The notes below the pieces were generated by a model. The model ran no database searches. It saw nothing but the letters and a program-made list of their open reading frames with translations, and was not told the DNA's origin. From Chitinophagaceae bacterium DXS (GTDB lineage: Bacteria; Bacteroidota; Bacteroidia; Chitinophagales; Chitinophagaceae): 64,000 nt of DNA. The translations under genes and the position numbers were made by a program. Below are positions 56,525 through 64,000 of the stretch, piece by piece. Each line of letters starts with the position of its first letter. Position 1 is the stretch's first letter. The stretch spans positions 5,422,209 to 5,486,208 of the forward strand of contig CP128386.1 of NCBI GenBank assembly GCA_030345135.1. The letters are read 5' to 3'.

Positions 56525-57643
56525 TTACATCGACACACCATATTTGTCGATCACTTCCTGGTTCAATGTAATCCCTAGTCCCGGCGCCGTCGGCACACTT
56601 ACGTATCCATCTTTTAATTCAAATGGTGTTTCCAGTATACCCTTACGTATAGGCGATTCTGTCACCGAAAATTCCAGTACCGGCGCATTGGGAACAGCAG
56701 CAATTAAATGAATAGAGGCGGCCACCAGGATGCCGGTTTTAAAAGCGTGCGGCACACATAAAATATTCTTGTCCGCAGCCATCGTCGCAATCTTTTTTGC
56801 CTCGGTCAAACCACCGCAACGTGACATGTCAGGCTGAATTACATCCACATGTGTTTCATTGATCAGGCGCGCAAATGCCAGTCTGCCGCTTTCTTCTTCG
56901 CCGGTGGCGATCCTGAGTGTAGTGGCTTCGGTTAGTTTTTTGTAACCAGTATAATCTTCCGCAGGCAGTGCTTCTTCCAGCCAGTAAATATTCAGTTGTT
57001 CCAATGCTTTGGCTACATAAATAGCCTCCTTCAGGCGGTAGCGTTTGCCAATATCAATCATGATATCCATCTTGTCTCCGGCTGCTTTCCGCGCAGCCTT
57101 AATAAGGCTGATATCAAAATGAACATCATATCCGAGTGGTCCCCACCCGAACTTTAATGCAGTGTAACCCAATGCGGCATGCTTCTCCACCATTCTGGTT
57201 ACTTCATCTGCATTTTCCGGCATTAGTGCGCTGGCATAGGCCCTGGCTTTATCTGCATAACTTCCGCCCAGTAATTTGTGTACGGGCTTTCCAACCGCTT
57301 TTCCCATAATATCCCATATCGCCATGTCAATGCCGCTCATTACATGCATTACAGGGCCAAAGCGGCCGTAGTAATATGTCTTTGCCCACATATTGTTCCA
57401 GATCTGTTCATAATCAAAAGGGTCGCTGCCCACTACCACTTCTCTCAACCCATAGCAGGTGCCGTGGGACATGTATGCGTCAACGACCGCTTTTCCAACA
57501 AAAGGTGCGGTATCTACTTCCCCGTAACCGGTGATGCCTTCATCAGTCTCAACAGTAATAATTAAATCGTCCTGGGTGCCGTCTGCTGCGTCTGAAATAT
57601 TTGGAAGACGAAGCACCGTGGCTGTTACATTGGTGATCTTCAT
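56525..57643 (-). CDS. Enolase-superfamily (mandelate racemase/muconate lactonizing) sugar-acid dehydratase-like enzyme
   Basis: 372 residues. The N-terminal capping domain is followed by the barrel. Candidate catalytic and metal residues are Lys164 (LKFGWG), Asp197 (MIDIG), Glu223 (WLEEAL), Glu249 (IATGEEE) and His299 (VPHAF), with PDMSRCGGLTEA between. The Asp-x-Gly at 197 instead of the common Asp-x-Asn is a small deviation. Family members dehydrate aldonic or aldaric acids or racemise hydroxy acids. The gene overlaps the transporter gene by four bases, and its neighbours RraA and SDR fit sugar-acid catabolism. Confidence 0.88.
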   Translation of the reverse strand: MKITNVTATVLRLPNISDAADGTQDDLIITVETDEGITGYGEVDTAPFVGKAVVDAYMSHGTCYGLREVVVGSDPFDYEQIWNNMWAKTYYYGRFGPVMHVMSGIDMAIWDIMGKAVGKPVHKLLGGSYADKARAYASALMPENADEVTRMVEKHAALGYTALKFGWGPLGYDVHFDISLIKAARKAAGDKMDIMIDIGKRYRLKEAIYVAKALEQLNIYWLEEALPAEDYTGYKKLTEATTLRIATGEEESGRLAFARLINETHVDVIQPDMSRCGGLTEAKKIATMAADKNILCVPHAFKTGILVAASIHLIAAVPNAPVLEFSVTESPIRKGILETPFELKDGYVSVPTAPGLGITLNQEVIDKYGVSM

Positions 57644-58650
57644 TGGTGACTTTTATTAATGATGTGAATTTTTTTTTGTGTTAGATCACTTTTAATCCTG
57701 TTGCCTTTACTTGTTTTACGAAAGAAAGCCAGCAACCTGCTTTCATATACGGTTACCATCAGCGTGCCGGCGAAAATGATCACACCACCGGCGGCCATTG
57801 CTGCGGTCATCTTTTCGCCAAGCAACAGGATGCCGAGTAGTGCGATGAAAAACGGCAGCAGGTAATTACCGAGTATTGCCTGTGTTACATCCATTCTTTT
57901 CAGGATGTAAAAGAAGAGGAGCATGGATACGCCATACACAATAAAACTCAGTTCCAGCAGGCCGAAAAGAACAGTAGCGCCGGCATGCATGATCGCGGAT
58001 AAGTGCAGTGGCTCTACCCATATCAACAAGGGAATGCAGGCAATACTTCCTATCACGGAACAATACACGAGTATTTCCAGCTCGGTAAAATTTTTGTCAA
58101 TCAGCAGTTTGCTGTATGTATTAAAAAAAGCGGCGCAAGCGCAGGCAACCAAAAAAATAAGGTTGCCTTTGAAATAGGCGCCTTCCGAAAAACTTGCGCC
58201 TTTAATATCCGGCAATGATGTTAATAAAACGCCGCCAAGGGCAATAATGAAGCCGGCTATTCTTACAACGTTCAATTTTTCTTTCAGCAGAACCGAAGCA
58301 AATACAGCAACAAGCACAGGAATCGTTAACGTAATGATCCCGGCGTTTGACGCCAGTGTAAGTGTAGAACCAACCGTATACAGGTACTGCATTAAAAAGA
58401 TGCCGATGAGCCCGGGCATAATAAAATACCTGAGATCCTTCCATGTGCGGCGATCAGTTGCTTTTCTTTTTTTGTTCTGCACCCATAAAAAAGGAATAAA
58501 CAAAACGGTGCTTATGAGCATCGGCACAAATGCAATCGTCATTGGGCCAAGTTTATCACCTATTAATCGAATGACCGGCACCTGTGTTGCCCACATAAAA
58601 TTTACGACAATGATCAGGATCCAGTCGCTTGCCTTTTGCATTTTAAGCAT
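57640..58650 (-). CDS. EamA/DMT-family transporter
   Basis: 336 residues with ten hydrophobic helices in two repeats (IIVVNFMWATQVPVIRLIG ... IAGFIIALGGVLLTSLP; NLIFLVACACAAFFNTYSKLL ... AAGGVIIFAGTLMVTVYE), each of the EamA type. It belongs to the drug/metabolite transporter superfamily and sits in the inner membrane. Four-base overlap with the enolase-superfamily gene suggests that it moves the substrate or product of that enzyme. Confidence 0.9.
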   Translation of the reverse strand: MLKMQKASDWILIIVVNFMWATQVPVIRLIGDKLGPMTIAFVPMLISTVLFIPFLWVQNKKRKATDRRTWKDLRYFIMPGLIGIFLMQYLYTVGSTLTLASNAGIITLTIPVLVAVFASVLLKEKLNVVRIAGFIIALGGVLLTSLPDIKGASFSEGAYFKGNLIFLVACACAAFFNTYSKLLIDKNFTELEILVYCSVIGSIACIPLLIWVEPLHLSAIMHAGATVLFGLLELSFIVYGVSMLLFFYILKRMDVTQAILGNYLLPFFIALLGILLLGEKMTAAMAAGGVIIFAGTLMVTVYESRLLAFFRKTSKGNRIKSDLTQKKIHIINKSHQ

Positions 58651-58682
58651 AGTATCTCTGTTATTAATGGAGCATAAAAGAA

Positions 58683-59453
58683 TTATTTGGGAGGCATGCC
58701 CGAGCCGAAGCCTCCATCCACTACATAAGCGGAACCGGTAACAAAAGAAGCGTCATCGCTGGCCAGAAATACCGCCACCTGCGCCACTTCTTCTGCTTTT
58801 CCAATGCGCCATAAGGCGTGTAGCTTGCCAGCTTCGGCGCGTGCCTTTGCAGGATCGGCCTGAATTTGAAAATAGCCTTCTGCAAGCCCGGTATCAATAT
58901 AGCCGGGGCAAATACAGTTCACCCGTACACCTTCATGTCCATGATCTATTGCCATTGCTTTTGTTAGTCCGATAATGGCTGCTTTGGTAGCACAATATCC
59001 TGCACAAGCGGGTTCGACAAAAAACCCGTTTACGGACGACAGGCTCACAATGTTGCCGCGGCTCGCTTTCAGATGAGGCAGGAACAGTTTTGAACAAAGA
59101 AAGATGCCACCAACGTTAATCGCCATCTGCCTGTTCCATTCTTCAAAACTGGTGTCTTCTACTGTCTTGTTCACCTGTATGGCTGCGCTGTTTATCAGGG
59201 CATGTACCTTGCCGTACTGTTGTATTGTTTTTTCAACAAGCGAAGCAACGCTTGACGGATCAGACACATCGGTTTTACAGGCAAGGGCATTGCGGCCCGC
59301 TGCCTGTATCAGTTTTTCTGTTTCACTAGCGCCTTCTTCATTAATATCGGCAATAATTATATTCGCGCCTTCTTCGGCGCATTTGATGGCACAGGCGCGC
59401 CCTATTCCCGATCCGCCACCAGTGACCACAACTGTCCGGTTCTGTAATTTCAT
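58683..59453 (-). CDS. Short-chain dehydrogenase/reductase
   Basis: 256 residues, classical SDR. Cofactor motif TGGGSGIGRA (residues 11-20) with Asp36 (IIADIN) favouring NAD(H); NSAAIQ; catalytic Ser139/140 (VSLSSVNG), Tyr153 and Lys157 (YCATK); GYIDTGLA. It probably oxidises a hydroxyl of the sugar acid handled by the neighbouring enolase-superfamily enzyme. Starts 11 bases after the RraA-like gene. Confidence 0.93.
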   Translation of the reverse strand: MKLQNRTVVVTGGGSGIGRACAIKCAEEGANIIIADINEEGASETEKLIQAAGRNALACKTDVSDPSSVASLVEKTIQQYGKVHALINSAAIQVNKTVEDTSFEEWNRQMAINVGGIFLCSKLFLPHLKASRGNIVSLSSVNGFFVEPACAGYCATKAAIIGLTKAMAIDHGHEGVRVNCICPGYIDTGLAEGYFQIQADPAKARAEAGKLHALWRIGKAEEVAQVAVFLASDDASFVTGSAYVVDGGFGSGMPPK

Positions 59454-59464
59454 GATAACTTATT

Positions 59465-60148
59465 TTATAAAACTTTGTAGGTATCGTACACTTCTTTTAA
59501 TGATTTTCCGGCGAGCAGGGCTGCCCTGGACAAATTTTCGGCACCCACTTTTTCCGTCGCTTTTTGAATCACTTCTTTTTCTACAGCCTGCGGGATCACG
59601 ACAATGCCATCGAAATCTGCAAAGATCAAATCACCCGGATGCACCAGCACCTGTCCGCATGTCACAGGTACGTCGTATGCCATCACAAGTCCCCTTCCTT
59701 TTGAATCCAGGGGCCTGATGCCGGCATAGAATACCGGGAAATTCATATCGATTATTTTGATGCAATCCCTGATCTGGCTATCGCAAACGCAACCTGCCAC
59801 TCCTTTTCTTTTTGCGAGTGTAGACATCAGTTCGCCCCAGGGTGCATTTGTACTGTTGACATCTGTAGAATGGACCACTACATCATTTTCATGGAGCGAA
59901 TCCATGACTTCAATTTCGAGCTTATACGGATTGTCCTCATCCACGTAGTCCACTTCTTCCCAGAGCAATGTTCTTGCCCTGCCCACAAATCCGCAGTTAC
60001 GGATATCGGGCAGGAGTGGTCTTAACCGGTGATGCATTGCCTGGTTCCGGTAGCCTAATTCATCCAGTATATCGCAAATAGCAGCCGTATAAAGATCCGG
60101 CGAAATGCCTTTCAGAAAGTCACGGTCAAAATCCGATTCATGTACCAT
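59465..60148 (-). CDS. RraA-family protein, putative aldolase/decarboxylase
   Basis: 227 residues. The RraA fold is shown by TAAICDILDELGYRNQAM, the GELMSTLAKRKGVAGCVCDSQIRDC block (Arg127-Asp128 and Gly105-Glu106, the metal- and substrate-site residues of the HMG/CHA aldolase branch) and VHPGDLIFADFDGIVVIP. Many such proteins cleave or decarboxylate oxaloacetate-type or 4-hydroxy-2-oxo acids rather than inhibit RNase E. Here, beside a dehydratase and an SDR, a C-C lyase step in sugar-acid breakdown is the best reading. Confidence 0.87.
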   Translation of the reverse strand: MVHESDFDRDFLKGISPDLYTAAICDILDELGYRNQAMHHRLRPLLPDIRNCGFVGRARTLLWEEVDYVDEDNPYKLEIEVMDSLHENDVVVHSTDVNSTNAPWGELMSTLAKRKGVAGCVCDSQIRDCIKIIDMNFPVFYAGIRPLDSKGRGLVMAYDVPVTCGQVLVHPGDLIFADFDGIVVIPQAVEKEVIQKATEKVGAENLSRAALLAGKSLKEVYDTYKVL

Positions 60149-60215
60149 ATTGTTTTTTTATCAGATGATTTTTTAAAAGTTTTTTTTGCTAGTCGCATGA
60201 ATAGCATGATACACA

Positions 60216-62075
60216 CTACCTGGGTTGAGCATAGCTCACGGCTACGTGATAAGAAGTACCCGGGCGTACGGCAAGCAGCGCATAGTCTCGTTCTTTTATT
60301 GTTCTTACCAGGTATGGCTGGTTTGTATCATTGCTGGTTATTCCATTGATCTTTCTTCCGTTGTATACCAGGGGAATCATGTATGAGATATTGCTGCTGT
60401 GTGATAACGATGAACGGATGTCAAAGAACAGCGTATTGTCCTTCCACGTTATGCCGGTAAAAGCTGCTTCATCTTTAGCCCGCATAAAATCGAGAAACTT
60501 TATTTCCGTCCACACGGGAATGTTCCTGCTGTTTGCATAATCCAGCATTCTCATAAGCGGTTTCTCAGAAAAAAAGTATTCGGCATTGTGCGCTTTTACG
60601 CTTACGAAGGAATAGACTCCCGAGTCAAGGCTTCTGTCCATCAGCCCCTTGAAACAATTGAAGAATCCATCCTTATCATCATGTTCCATGTATTGCTGGT
60701 CATACACATTATTAAAATGCTGGTACACATCAATCAGGTTGCCTTCCAGATTCGCATACTTCATGGTAAGTCCGCTGCCTGTATAATTACCCTGGTTGAT
60801 ACCGAAACTTCCCAAAAAATGTCCCTGGCTTGAACCGTTGTCATAGTGCGCATAATTGCAGTCCATCTCTATTCCATTGTTCTTTTCAAGCTGCACCTGT
60901 GCCGAGAAGTCCTGGTCGCCATGCTCATTTTTTCCGCACCATACAAACCAGTGATTGGTCACCGTGCGCATGGGTTCAACACCATAACTGTTCTTAAGCT
61001 TGCTGTTTAAATTTTTGAAAACAGTATCCATTGTTTGCCAGTCGGGGTTAGTGGCCTGTTTGGTATCATCGGGATGTCCTGAAATTTCAAAGCCTTTATC
61101 TGCCCAGTGCCGGATCCATTTTTTGGAAATAAAATCGACCTCTTTAACATACAGGGTCATCTTCGCGCCTTTGGCATCCACATCTTCAAACTGTTTGGTG
61201 AATTGCGCCTCCTTCGTGTCTTCGCCGTCATTGTTCAACGTAACAAGGCACTGCAGGGTATCAGGAAAATACCAGAAGCGTGGCAGCGGCTTTTTAGAAG
61301 CACTCATTACTTCAATGCTGTGAGAAAGTAATCTCATCTGCTCATCTGCCTGGTTAATCGTGTTCTTCGTTGTATCCACCCAGCCATTGGTAAAAAGGTC
61401 CATGGCCCGGATGCCGGTGATCCCGTCCATTTCTTTACCTGCACTATGCAGGTTGCCCTGCCGCGTGTAGACAATGTTTTGTGGCAGGTTGTAAGCGAAA
61501 GCTATTGCATGTCCTTTACCGTAATCATTCATTACAACGGCAGGGTATGGTGTGGTATTAACGGCGTTACTGTACAATGTTGCAATTTGCTGACTGCCCT
61601 GTAGCATGTATTGGCTGGCCGGCACATGCAATTGCAGGGGCTGCGAAGTCAATCCACGACCGATATCAGTTACCGCATTGATGGCAATGTATCCCGTGTC
61701 GACGGCACCGGCCGTAGTGGTGATTCCAAACACATTGTTCAGTTTATTGTCCGGTTTGAAGGCAATCAGGTTACCACCTTCATTCACATACTTCGTGAGC
61801 GTTGAAGCTTGTTGATCCGTTAATGAATCAGCTGTCAGTATCACCACATCAAAGCTTTGTAAAAAAGTATCGGTTATCTTTTCTCCGCTGAGCGACTCAA
61901 GCTGGTATTCACTAAACCCTTCCGTCTTAAGCATCTCGCCCGTGTAAGGGCCATAACTTTTTTCACCTGAAATTACCAGGATCGGATTTTGTGAGTACGC
62001 TTTTGTATAGCCGGCGAGCATTATTAAAACAGGCAAAAAGAGCGATGATATGGATCTCATATTGCAGTACTTCAT
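60216..62075 (-). CDS. Secreted Rossmann-like/polysaccharide-deacetylase-like protein
   Basis: 619 residues with a signal peptide (start at 62075 or, better, the second ATG at 62060: MRSISSLFLPVLIMLAGYTK). The first half (PILVISGEKSYGPYTGEMLKTEG, VVILTADSLTDQQASTLTKYVNEGGNLIAFKPDNKL) looks like a class-I amidotransferase-like Rossmann domain. The second (LPRFWYFPDTLQCLVTLNNDGEDTK, GFEISGHPDDTK, IEMDCNYAHYDNG) resembles polysaccharide deacetylases. The whole matches residues about 935-1505 of the giant T9SS protein in this window (TRQGN, INQADEQ, LPR-F/W blocks). Probably acts on a glycan outside the inner membrane; activity is unproven. Confidence 0.75.
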   Translation of the reverse strand: MKYCNMRSISSLFLPVLIMLAGYTKAYSQNPILVISGEKSYGPYTGEMLKTEGFSEYQLESLSGEKITDTFLQSFDVVILTADSLTDQQASTLTKYVNEGGNLIAFKPDNKLNNVFGITTTAGAVDTGYIAINAVTDIGRGLTSQPLQLHVPASQYMLQGSQQIATLYSNAVNTTPYPAVVMNDYGKGHAIAFAYNLPQNIVYTRQGNLHSAGKEMDGITGIRAMDLFTNGWVDTTKNTINQADEQMRLLSHSIEVMSASKKPLPRFWYFPDTLQCLVTLNNDGEDTKEAQFTKQFEDVDAKGAKMTLYVKEVDFISKKWIRHWADKGFEISGHPDDTKQATNPDWQTMDTVFKNLNSKLKNSYGVEPMRTVTNHWFVWCGKNEHGDQDFSAQVQLEKNNGIEMDCNYAHYDNGSSQGHFLGSFGINQGNYTGSGLTMKYANLEGNLIDVYQHFNNVYDQQYMEHDDKDGFFNCFKGLMDRSLDSGVYSFVSVKAHNAEYFFSEKPLMRMLDYANSRNIPVWTEIKFLDFMRAKDEAAFTGITWKDNTLFFDIRSSLSHSSNISYMIPLVYNGRKINGITSNDTNQPYLVRTIKERDYALLAVRPGTSYHVAVSYAQPR

Positions 62076-62115
62076 TTTATTTTTTTAAGTCGGTTTTCTT
62101 TTCCGGAATCCGGGA

Positions 62116-63450
62116 TTATTTGTCTGTAGTTTCCTTTAAGATCTGCTGATAAACATTTTTTGCTTTCGTGTACCGTTCTGTGACGGTGGCCAGGTCGTTA
62201 GGGAAATACTTGTTCCATTTGCCGCCAGGCTTGATATTTTCCAGGATATTCTCTATCCACCTGACAAAGAATTCCGCATCTTCCTTTGATGCGCGCACCG
62301 GTTTACTATCCACAGTTATATATACGGGTGCCGTGTGTGTTTCGTGGCCGTGCTCATCCATTCTTCTTGCACACAGCCAGCCACTTTGGGTGAAGTCTGC
62401 AGTTGTATCAAAGACCAGTGGTTCACCTGGTTTGGCATTGCCTGCCATGGTTGCAATCACCTTGCCGTTGCTTACCAGTTCTATTCTACCCGAAAGATCT
62501 TTGTTTGCCGTCCATGTAGCTTTAATGCTGACCTTGCCGTTGTTTTTCATCCTGACCTCATCGCCCGGACCATATTTCCTGTTAACTTTTAATTCAAGAA
62601 ACTCATCGTGGCCGTTACGTGACACCACAGTTCGCCCTGCTTTAATTCCATCGATCCATTTGCGGTAGGTGAGTTTGTCTTTTACATTGACGTAAGTGAG
62701 CAACGTTCCCAACGGTTCATTTTCGTTGCATGGAAAATCAGTTCCTGCCGCCAGGCCAAGGCGAAAACCGCAGTTCAGCAACCTGTAATAAGCAGTAACA
62801 ACACCTTCACTAAAGTAGTTGCCGTTATTGGGAGACCGCATTCCATAAACATCTTCAGACACAAAACCGATTGTTCCCAATGCTGCTTCCACGGGAAAAT
62901 CAATAGGGATGCAACAGTTCAGTTGATTCTGTATGCTGTCATTTAAATATTCGAGATGGGCAAAGCCACCAATGGCGTTTTGTTTTCTTGCCCACTCAAG
63001 TATTTTATAAGGCGACTCTTCCCAGATCTGGCTTGCATTTTTCAGGCCGAGTAAAACAAGATGCCCGCCGAGTGCTTGTTTGCTAAAGTTGGTGTAGGTA
63101 GCATCCCAATGCCATTCTGTGTCCCAGTGAATAATGCGGCCGGTCCTTGACTGCCTTGCATCGCGGCCGTTTACCTTAGGAAGGTCCCTTTTGCTGTCGG
63201 CCACTTCACCATTGCCCATATCGGCCAGCAGGCTGATCACATCGAGGTCGTTCCGCTCCATCATCCGCACCAGTGAATCCTCAGGCAGTACAATCGTGCC
63301 CTGCCCGCAATTGAGGTGCACATGTATATCCCCTGTATACCAGCCTTTCGGTTCCGGCCTTAAAGATGTTGCGTTACCACTTCCTTGTGCGGAAGCCCTT
63401 GATCCGGCAACAAAAAAACAAATACAAAAGATCAGCAGATATTTATTCAT
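62116..63450 (-). CDS. Secreted CehA/McbA-like PHP-domain metallohydrolase
   Basis: The ATG at 63450 is chosen because it begins a signal peptide (NKYLLIFCICFFVAGSRASAQ); upstream in-frame ATGs overlap the susD-like gene. The 444-residue product has the PHP-type start GWYTGDIHVHLN (His43, His45), LDVISLLADMGN, FAHLEYLN and LGLAAGTDFPCN, which fit metal-site residues of the CehA/McbA group. A C-terminal beta domain follows (KVSIKATWTANKDLSGRIEL). Substrate of such exported members is mostly unknown; an ester or phosphodiester on the imported glycan is possible. It begins 16 bases after the susD-like stop codon. Confidence 0.75.
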   Translation of the reverse strand: MNKYLLIFCICFFVAGSRASAQGSGNATSLRPEPKGWYTGDIHVHLNCGQGTIVLPEDSLVRMMERNDLDVISLLADMGNGEVADSKRDLPKVNGRDARQSRTGRIIHWDTEWHWDATYTNFSKQALGGHLVLLGLKNASQIWEESPYKILEWARKQNAIGGFAHLEYLNDSIQNQLNCCIPIDFPVEAALGTIGFVSEDVYGMRSPNNGNYFSEGVVTAYYRLLNCGFRLGLAAGTDFPCNENEPLGTLLTYVNVKDKLTYRKWIDGIKAGRTVVSRNGHDEFLELKVNRKYGPGDEVRMKNNGKVSIKATWTANKDLSGRIELVSNGKVIATMAGNAKPGEPLVFDTTADFTQSGWLCARRMDEHGHETHTAPVYITVDSKPVRASKEDAEFFVRWIENILENIKPGGKWNKYFPNDLATVTERYTKAKNVYQQILKETTDK

Positions 63451-63466
63451 AGATCGGTTTATGACA

Positions 63467-64000
63467 CTAGTAATTGGGGTTTTGTGTAAGATTCTTACCA
63501 AGATCCATCTGGCTTTGCGGCACCGGCCACAGGTAATTTTTAGCCGGATCAAACACCCTGTCTTCAATCTTCGCATGGTCTTTGGATGTGTAGGTAACAT
63601 TTCCGGCAGCATCTATGTTACTAAGGCGGGCACCGTATACCGGTCCATTCATTACTTCATTGCCAATTTTCCAGCGTTGTATATCGTACCAGCGTAATCC
63701 TTCCATGGCAAGCTCCACCCTTCTTTCCCTGCGCAGCAGTGTACGCAGTTGCGCCTGTGTTGCATATTTGGCCTGGTCAACTTTGGGCAAGCCGCCACGC
63801 ACGCGCACCTGGTTAAGCGCATCGTATACGGTTTGATCAATCTGATTCTGTTCTATTTTAGCCTCCGCATAGGTAAGCAGTACTTCGGCATAACGGATAA
63901 GCGGTATGTTGAGGCCAGCCTTATAAAGATCCGCAAAATCAGATTTATAATGAATATATTTTCTGCCCACATAACCTGTATAATTGTACGTTGGCCAGTA
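63467..64000 (-). CDS. SusD/RagB-family nutrient-binding lipoprotein, 3' part (5' end beyond window)
   Basis: The frame is open to the window edge on the minus strand and shows the C-terminal SusD signature: IPLIRYAEVLLTYAEAKIE, ALNQVRVRGGLP, LRTLLRRERRVELAMEGLRWYDIQRWKIGNEVMNG and the ending YLWPVPQSQMDLGKNLTQNPNY. SusD proteins bind glycan at the cell surface over the SusC channel, so a susC-like gene is expected just beyond position 64000. It heads the catabolic cluster on this strand. Confidence 0.95.
   Translation of the reverse strand, partial: YWPTYNYTGYVGRKYIHYKSDFADLYKAGLNIPLIRYAEVLLTYAEAKIEQNQIDQTVYDALNQVRVRGGLPKVDQAKYATQAQLRTLLRRERRVELAMEGLRWYDIQRWKIGNEVMNGPVYGARLSNIDAAGNVTYTSKDHAKIEDRVFDPAKNYLWPVPQSQMDLGKNLTQNPNY

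Noticed and set aside
59104-59718. 204-codon plus-strand frame across the SDR and RraA genes
   Set aside because: Spans two well-supported genes on the opposite strand and the junction between them; shadow frame.
62168-62668. 166-codon frame antisense to the PHP metallohydrolase gene
   Set aside because: Antisense shadow with no motif.

Overview
The window looks like a chromosomal segment of a Bacteroidota bacterium, most likely family Chitinophagaceae (family level is inference). The evidence is the combination of SusC/SusD outer-membrane pairs, a reporter-propeller two-component system, UpxY-type NusG paralogs at the head of a polysaccharide locus, SprB repeats with a C-terminal type IX secretion (T9SS) signal, and moderately AT-rich DNA. 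I see no tRNA, rRNA, CRISPR array, transposase or integrase.

Layout. (1) 1-5878, minus strand: the 5' part of a SusC/RagA receptor, preceded by a two-component system split into a response regulator/AraC protein and a 14-blade reporter sensor kinase. (2) 5879-7180: a long AT-rich non-coding leader. (3) 7181-40230, plus strand: an uninterrupted exopolysaccharide locus of about 29 genes. It runs UpxY-like antiterminator, Wza-like exporter, Wzc-like tyrosine kinase, a second NusG-like protein without a visible KOW domain, GDP-mannose dehydratase, a 3-amino-sugar set (oxidoreductase, acetyltransferase, aminotransferase), a second aminotransferase and PglD-like acetyltransferase, about 14 glycosyltransferases, Wzx flippase, Wzy-like polymerase, a methyltransferase and the initiating polyprenyl-phosphate sugar transferase. 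A two-tier hairpin terminator at 40281-40316 closes it. (4) 40394-47808: a 2127-residue T9SS-secreted multidomain protein, then GDP-fucose synthase, which completes the GDP-fucose route begun by gmd 34 kb upstream; a 20-bp-stem terminator follows. (5) 48327-51720: an ECF sigma factor next to a DUF4142 protein, a cupredoxin lipoprotein and a diheme cytochrome lipoprotein. Three promoters share a TGTAACCTTT / CTCTAAT motif, so this looks like a small self-contained ECF regulon. (6) 51988-64000, minus strand: a catabolic, PUL-like cluster: SusD (cut by the window edge), PHP-type metallohydrolase, a secreted protein related to the centre of the giant T9SS protein, RraA-like lyase, SDR dehydrogenase, EamA transporter, enolase-superfamily dehydratase, a patch of palindromic repeats, M24 peptidase-like protein, a mutarotase-like protein and an (alpha/alpha)6-type secreted protein. 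This fits import and breakdown of an acidic or modified sugar.

The most interesting signals are: three copies of a small hairpin motif (AGC-GATA-GCT) around the first UpxY gene, which resembles the RfaH ops element; the KOW-less second NusG paralog; the three-promoter ECF regulon; and a shared module linking the giant T9SS protein to the catabolic cluster.
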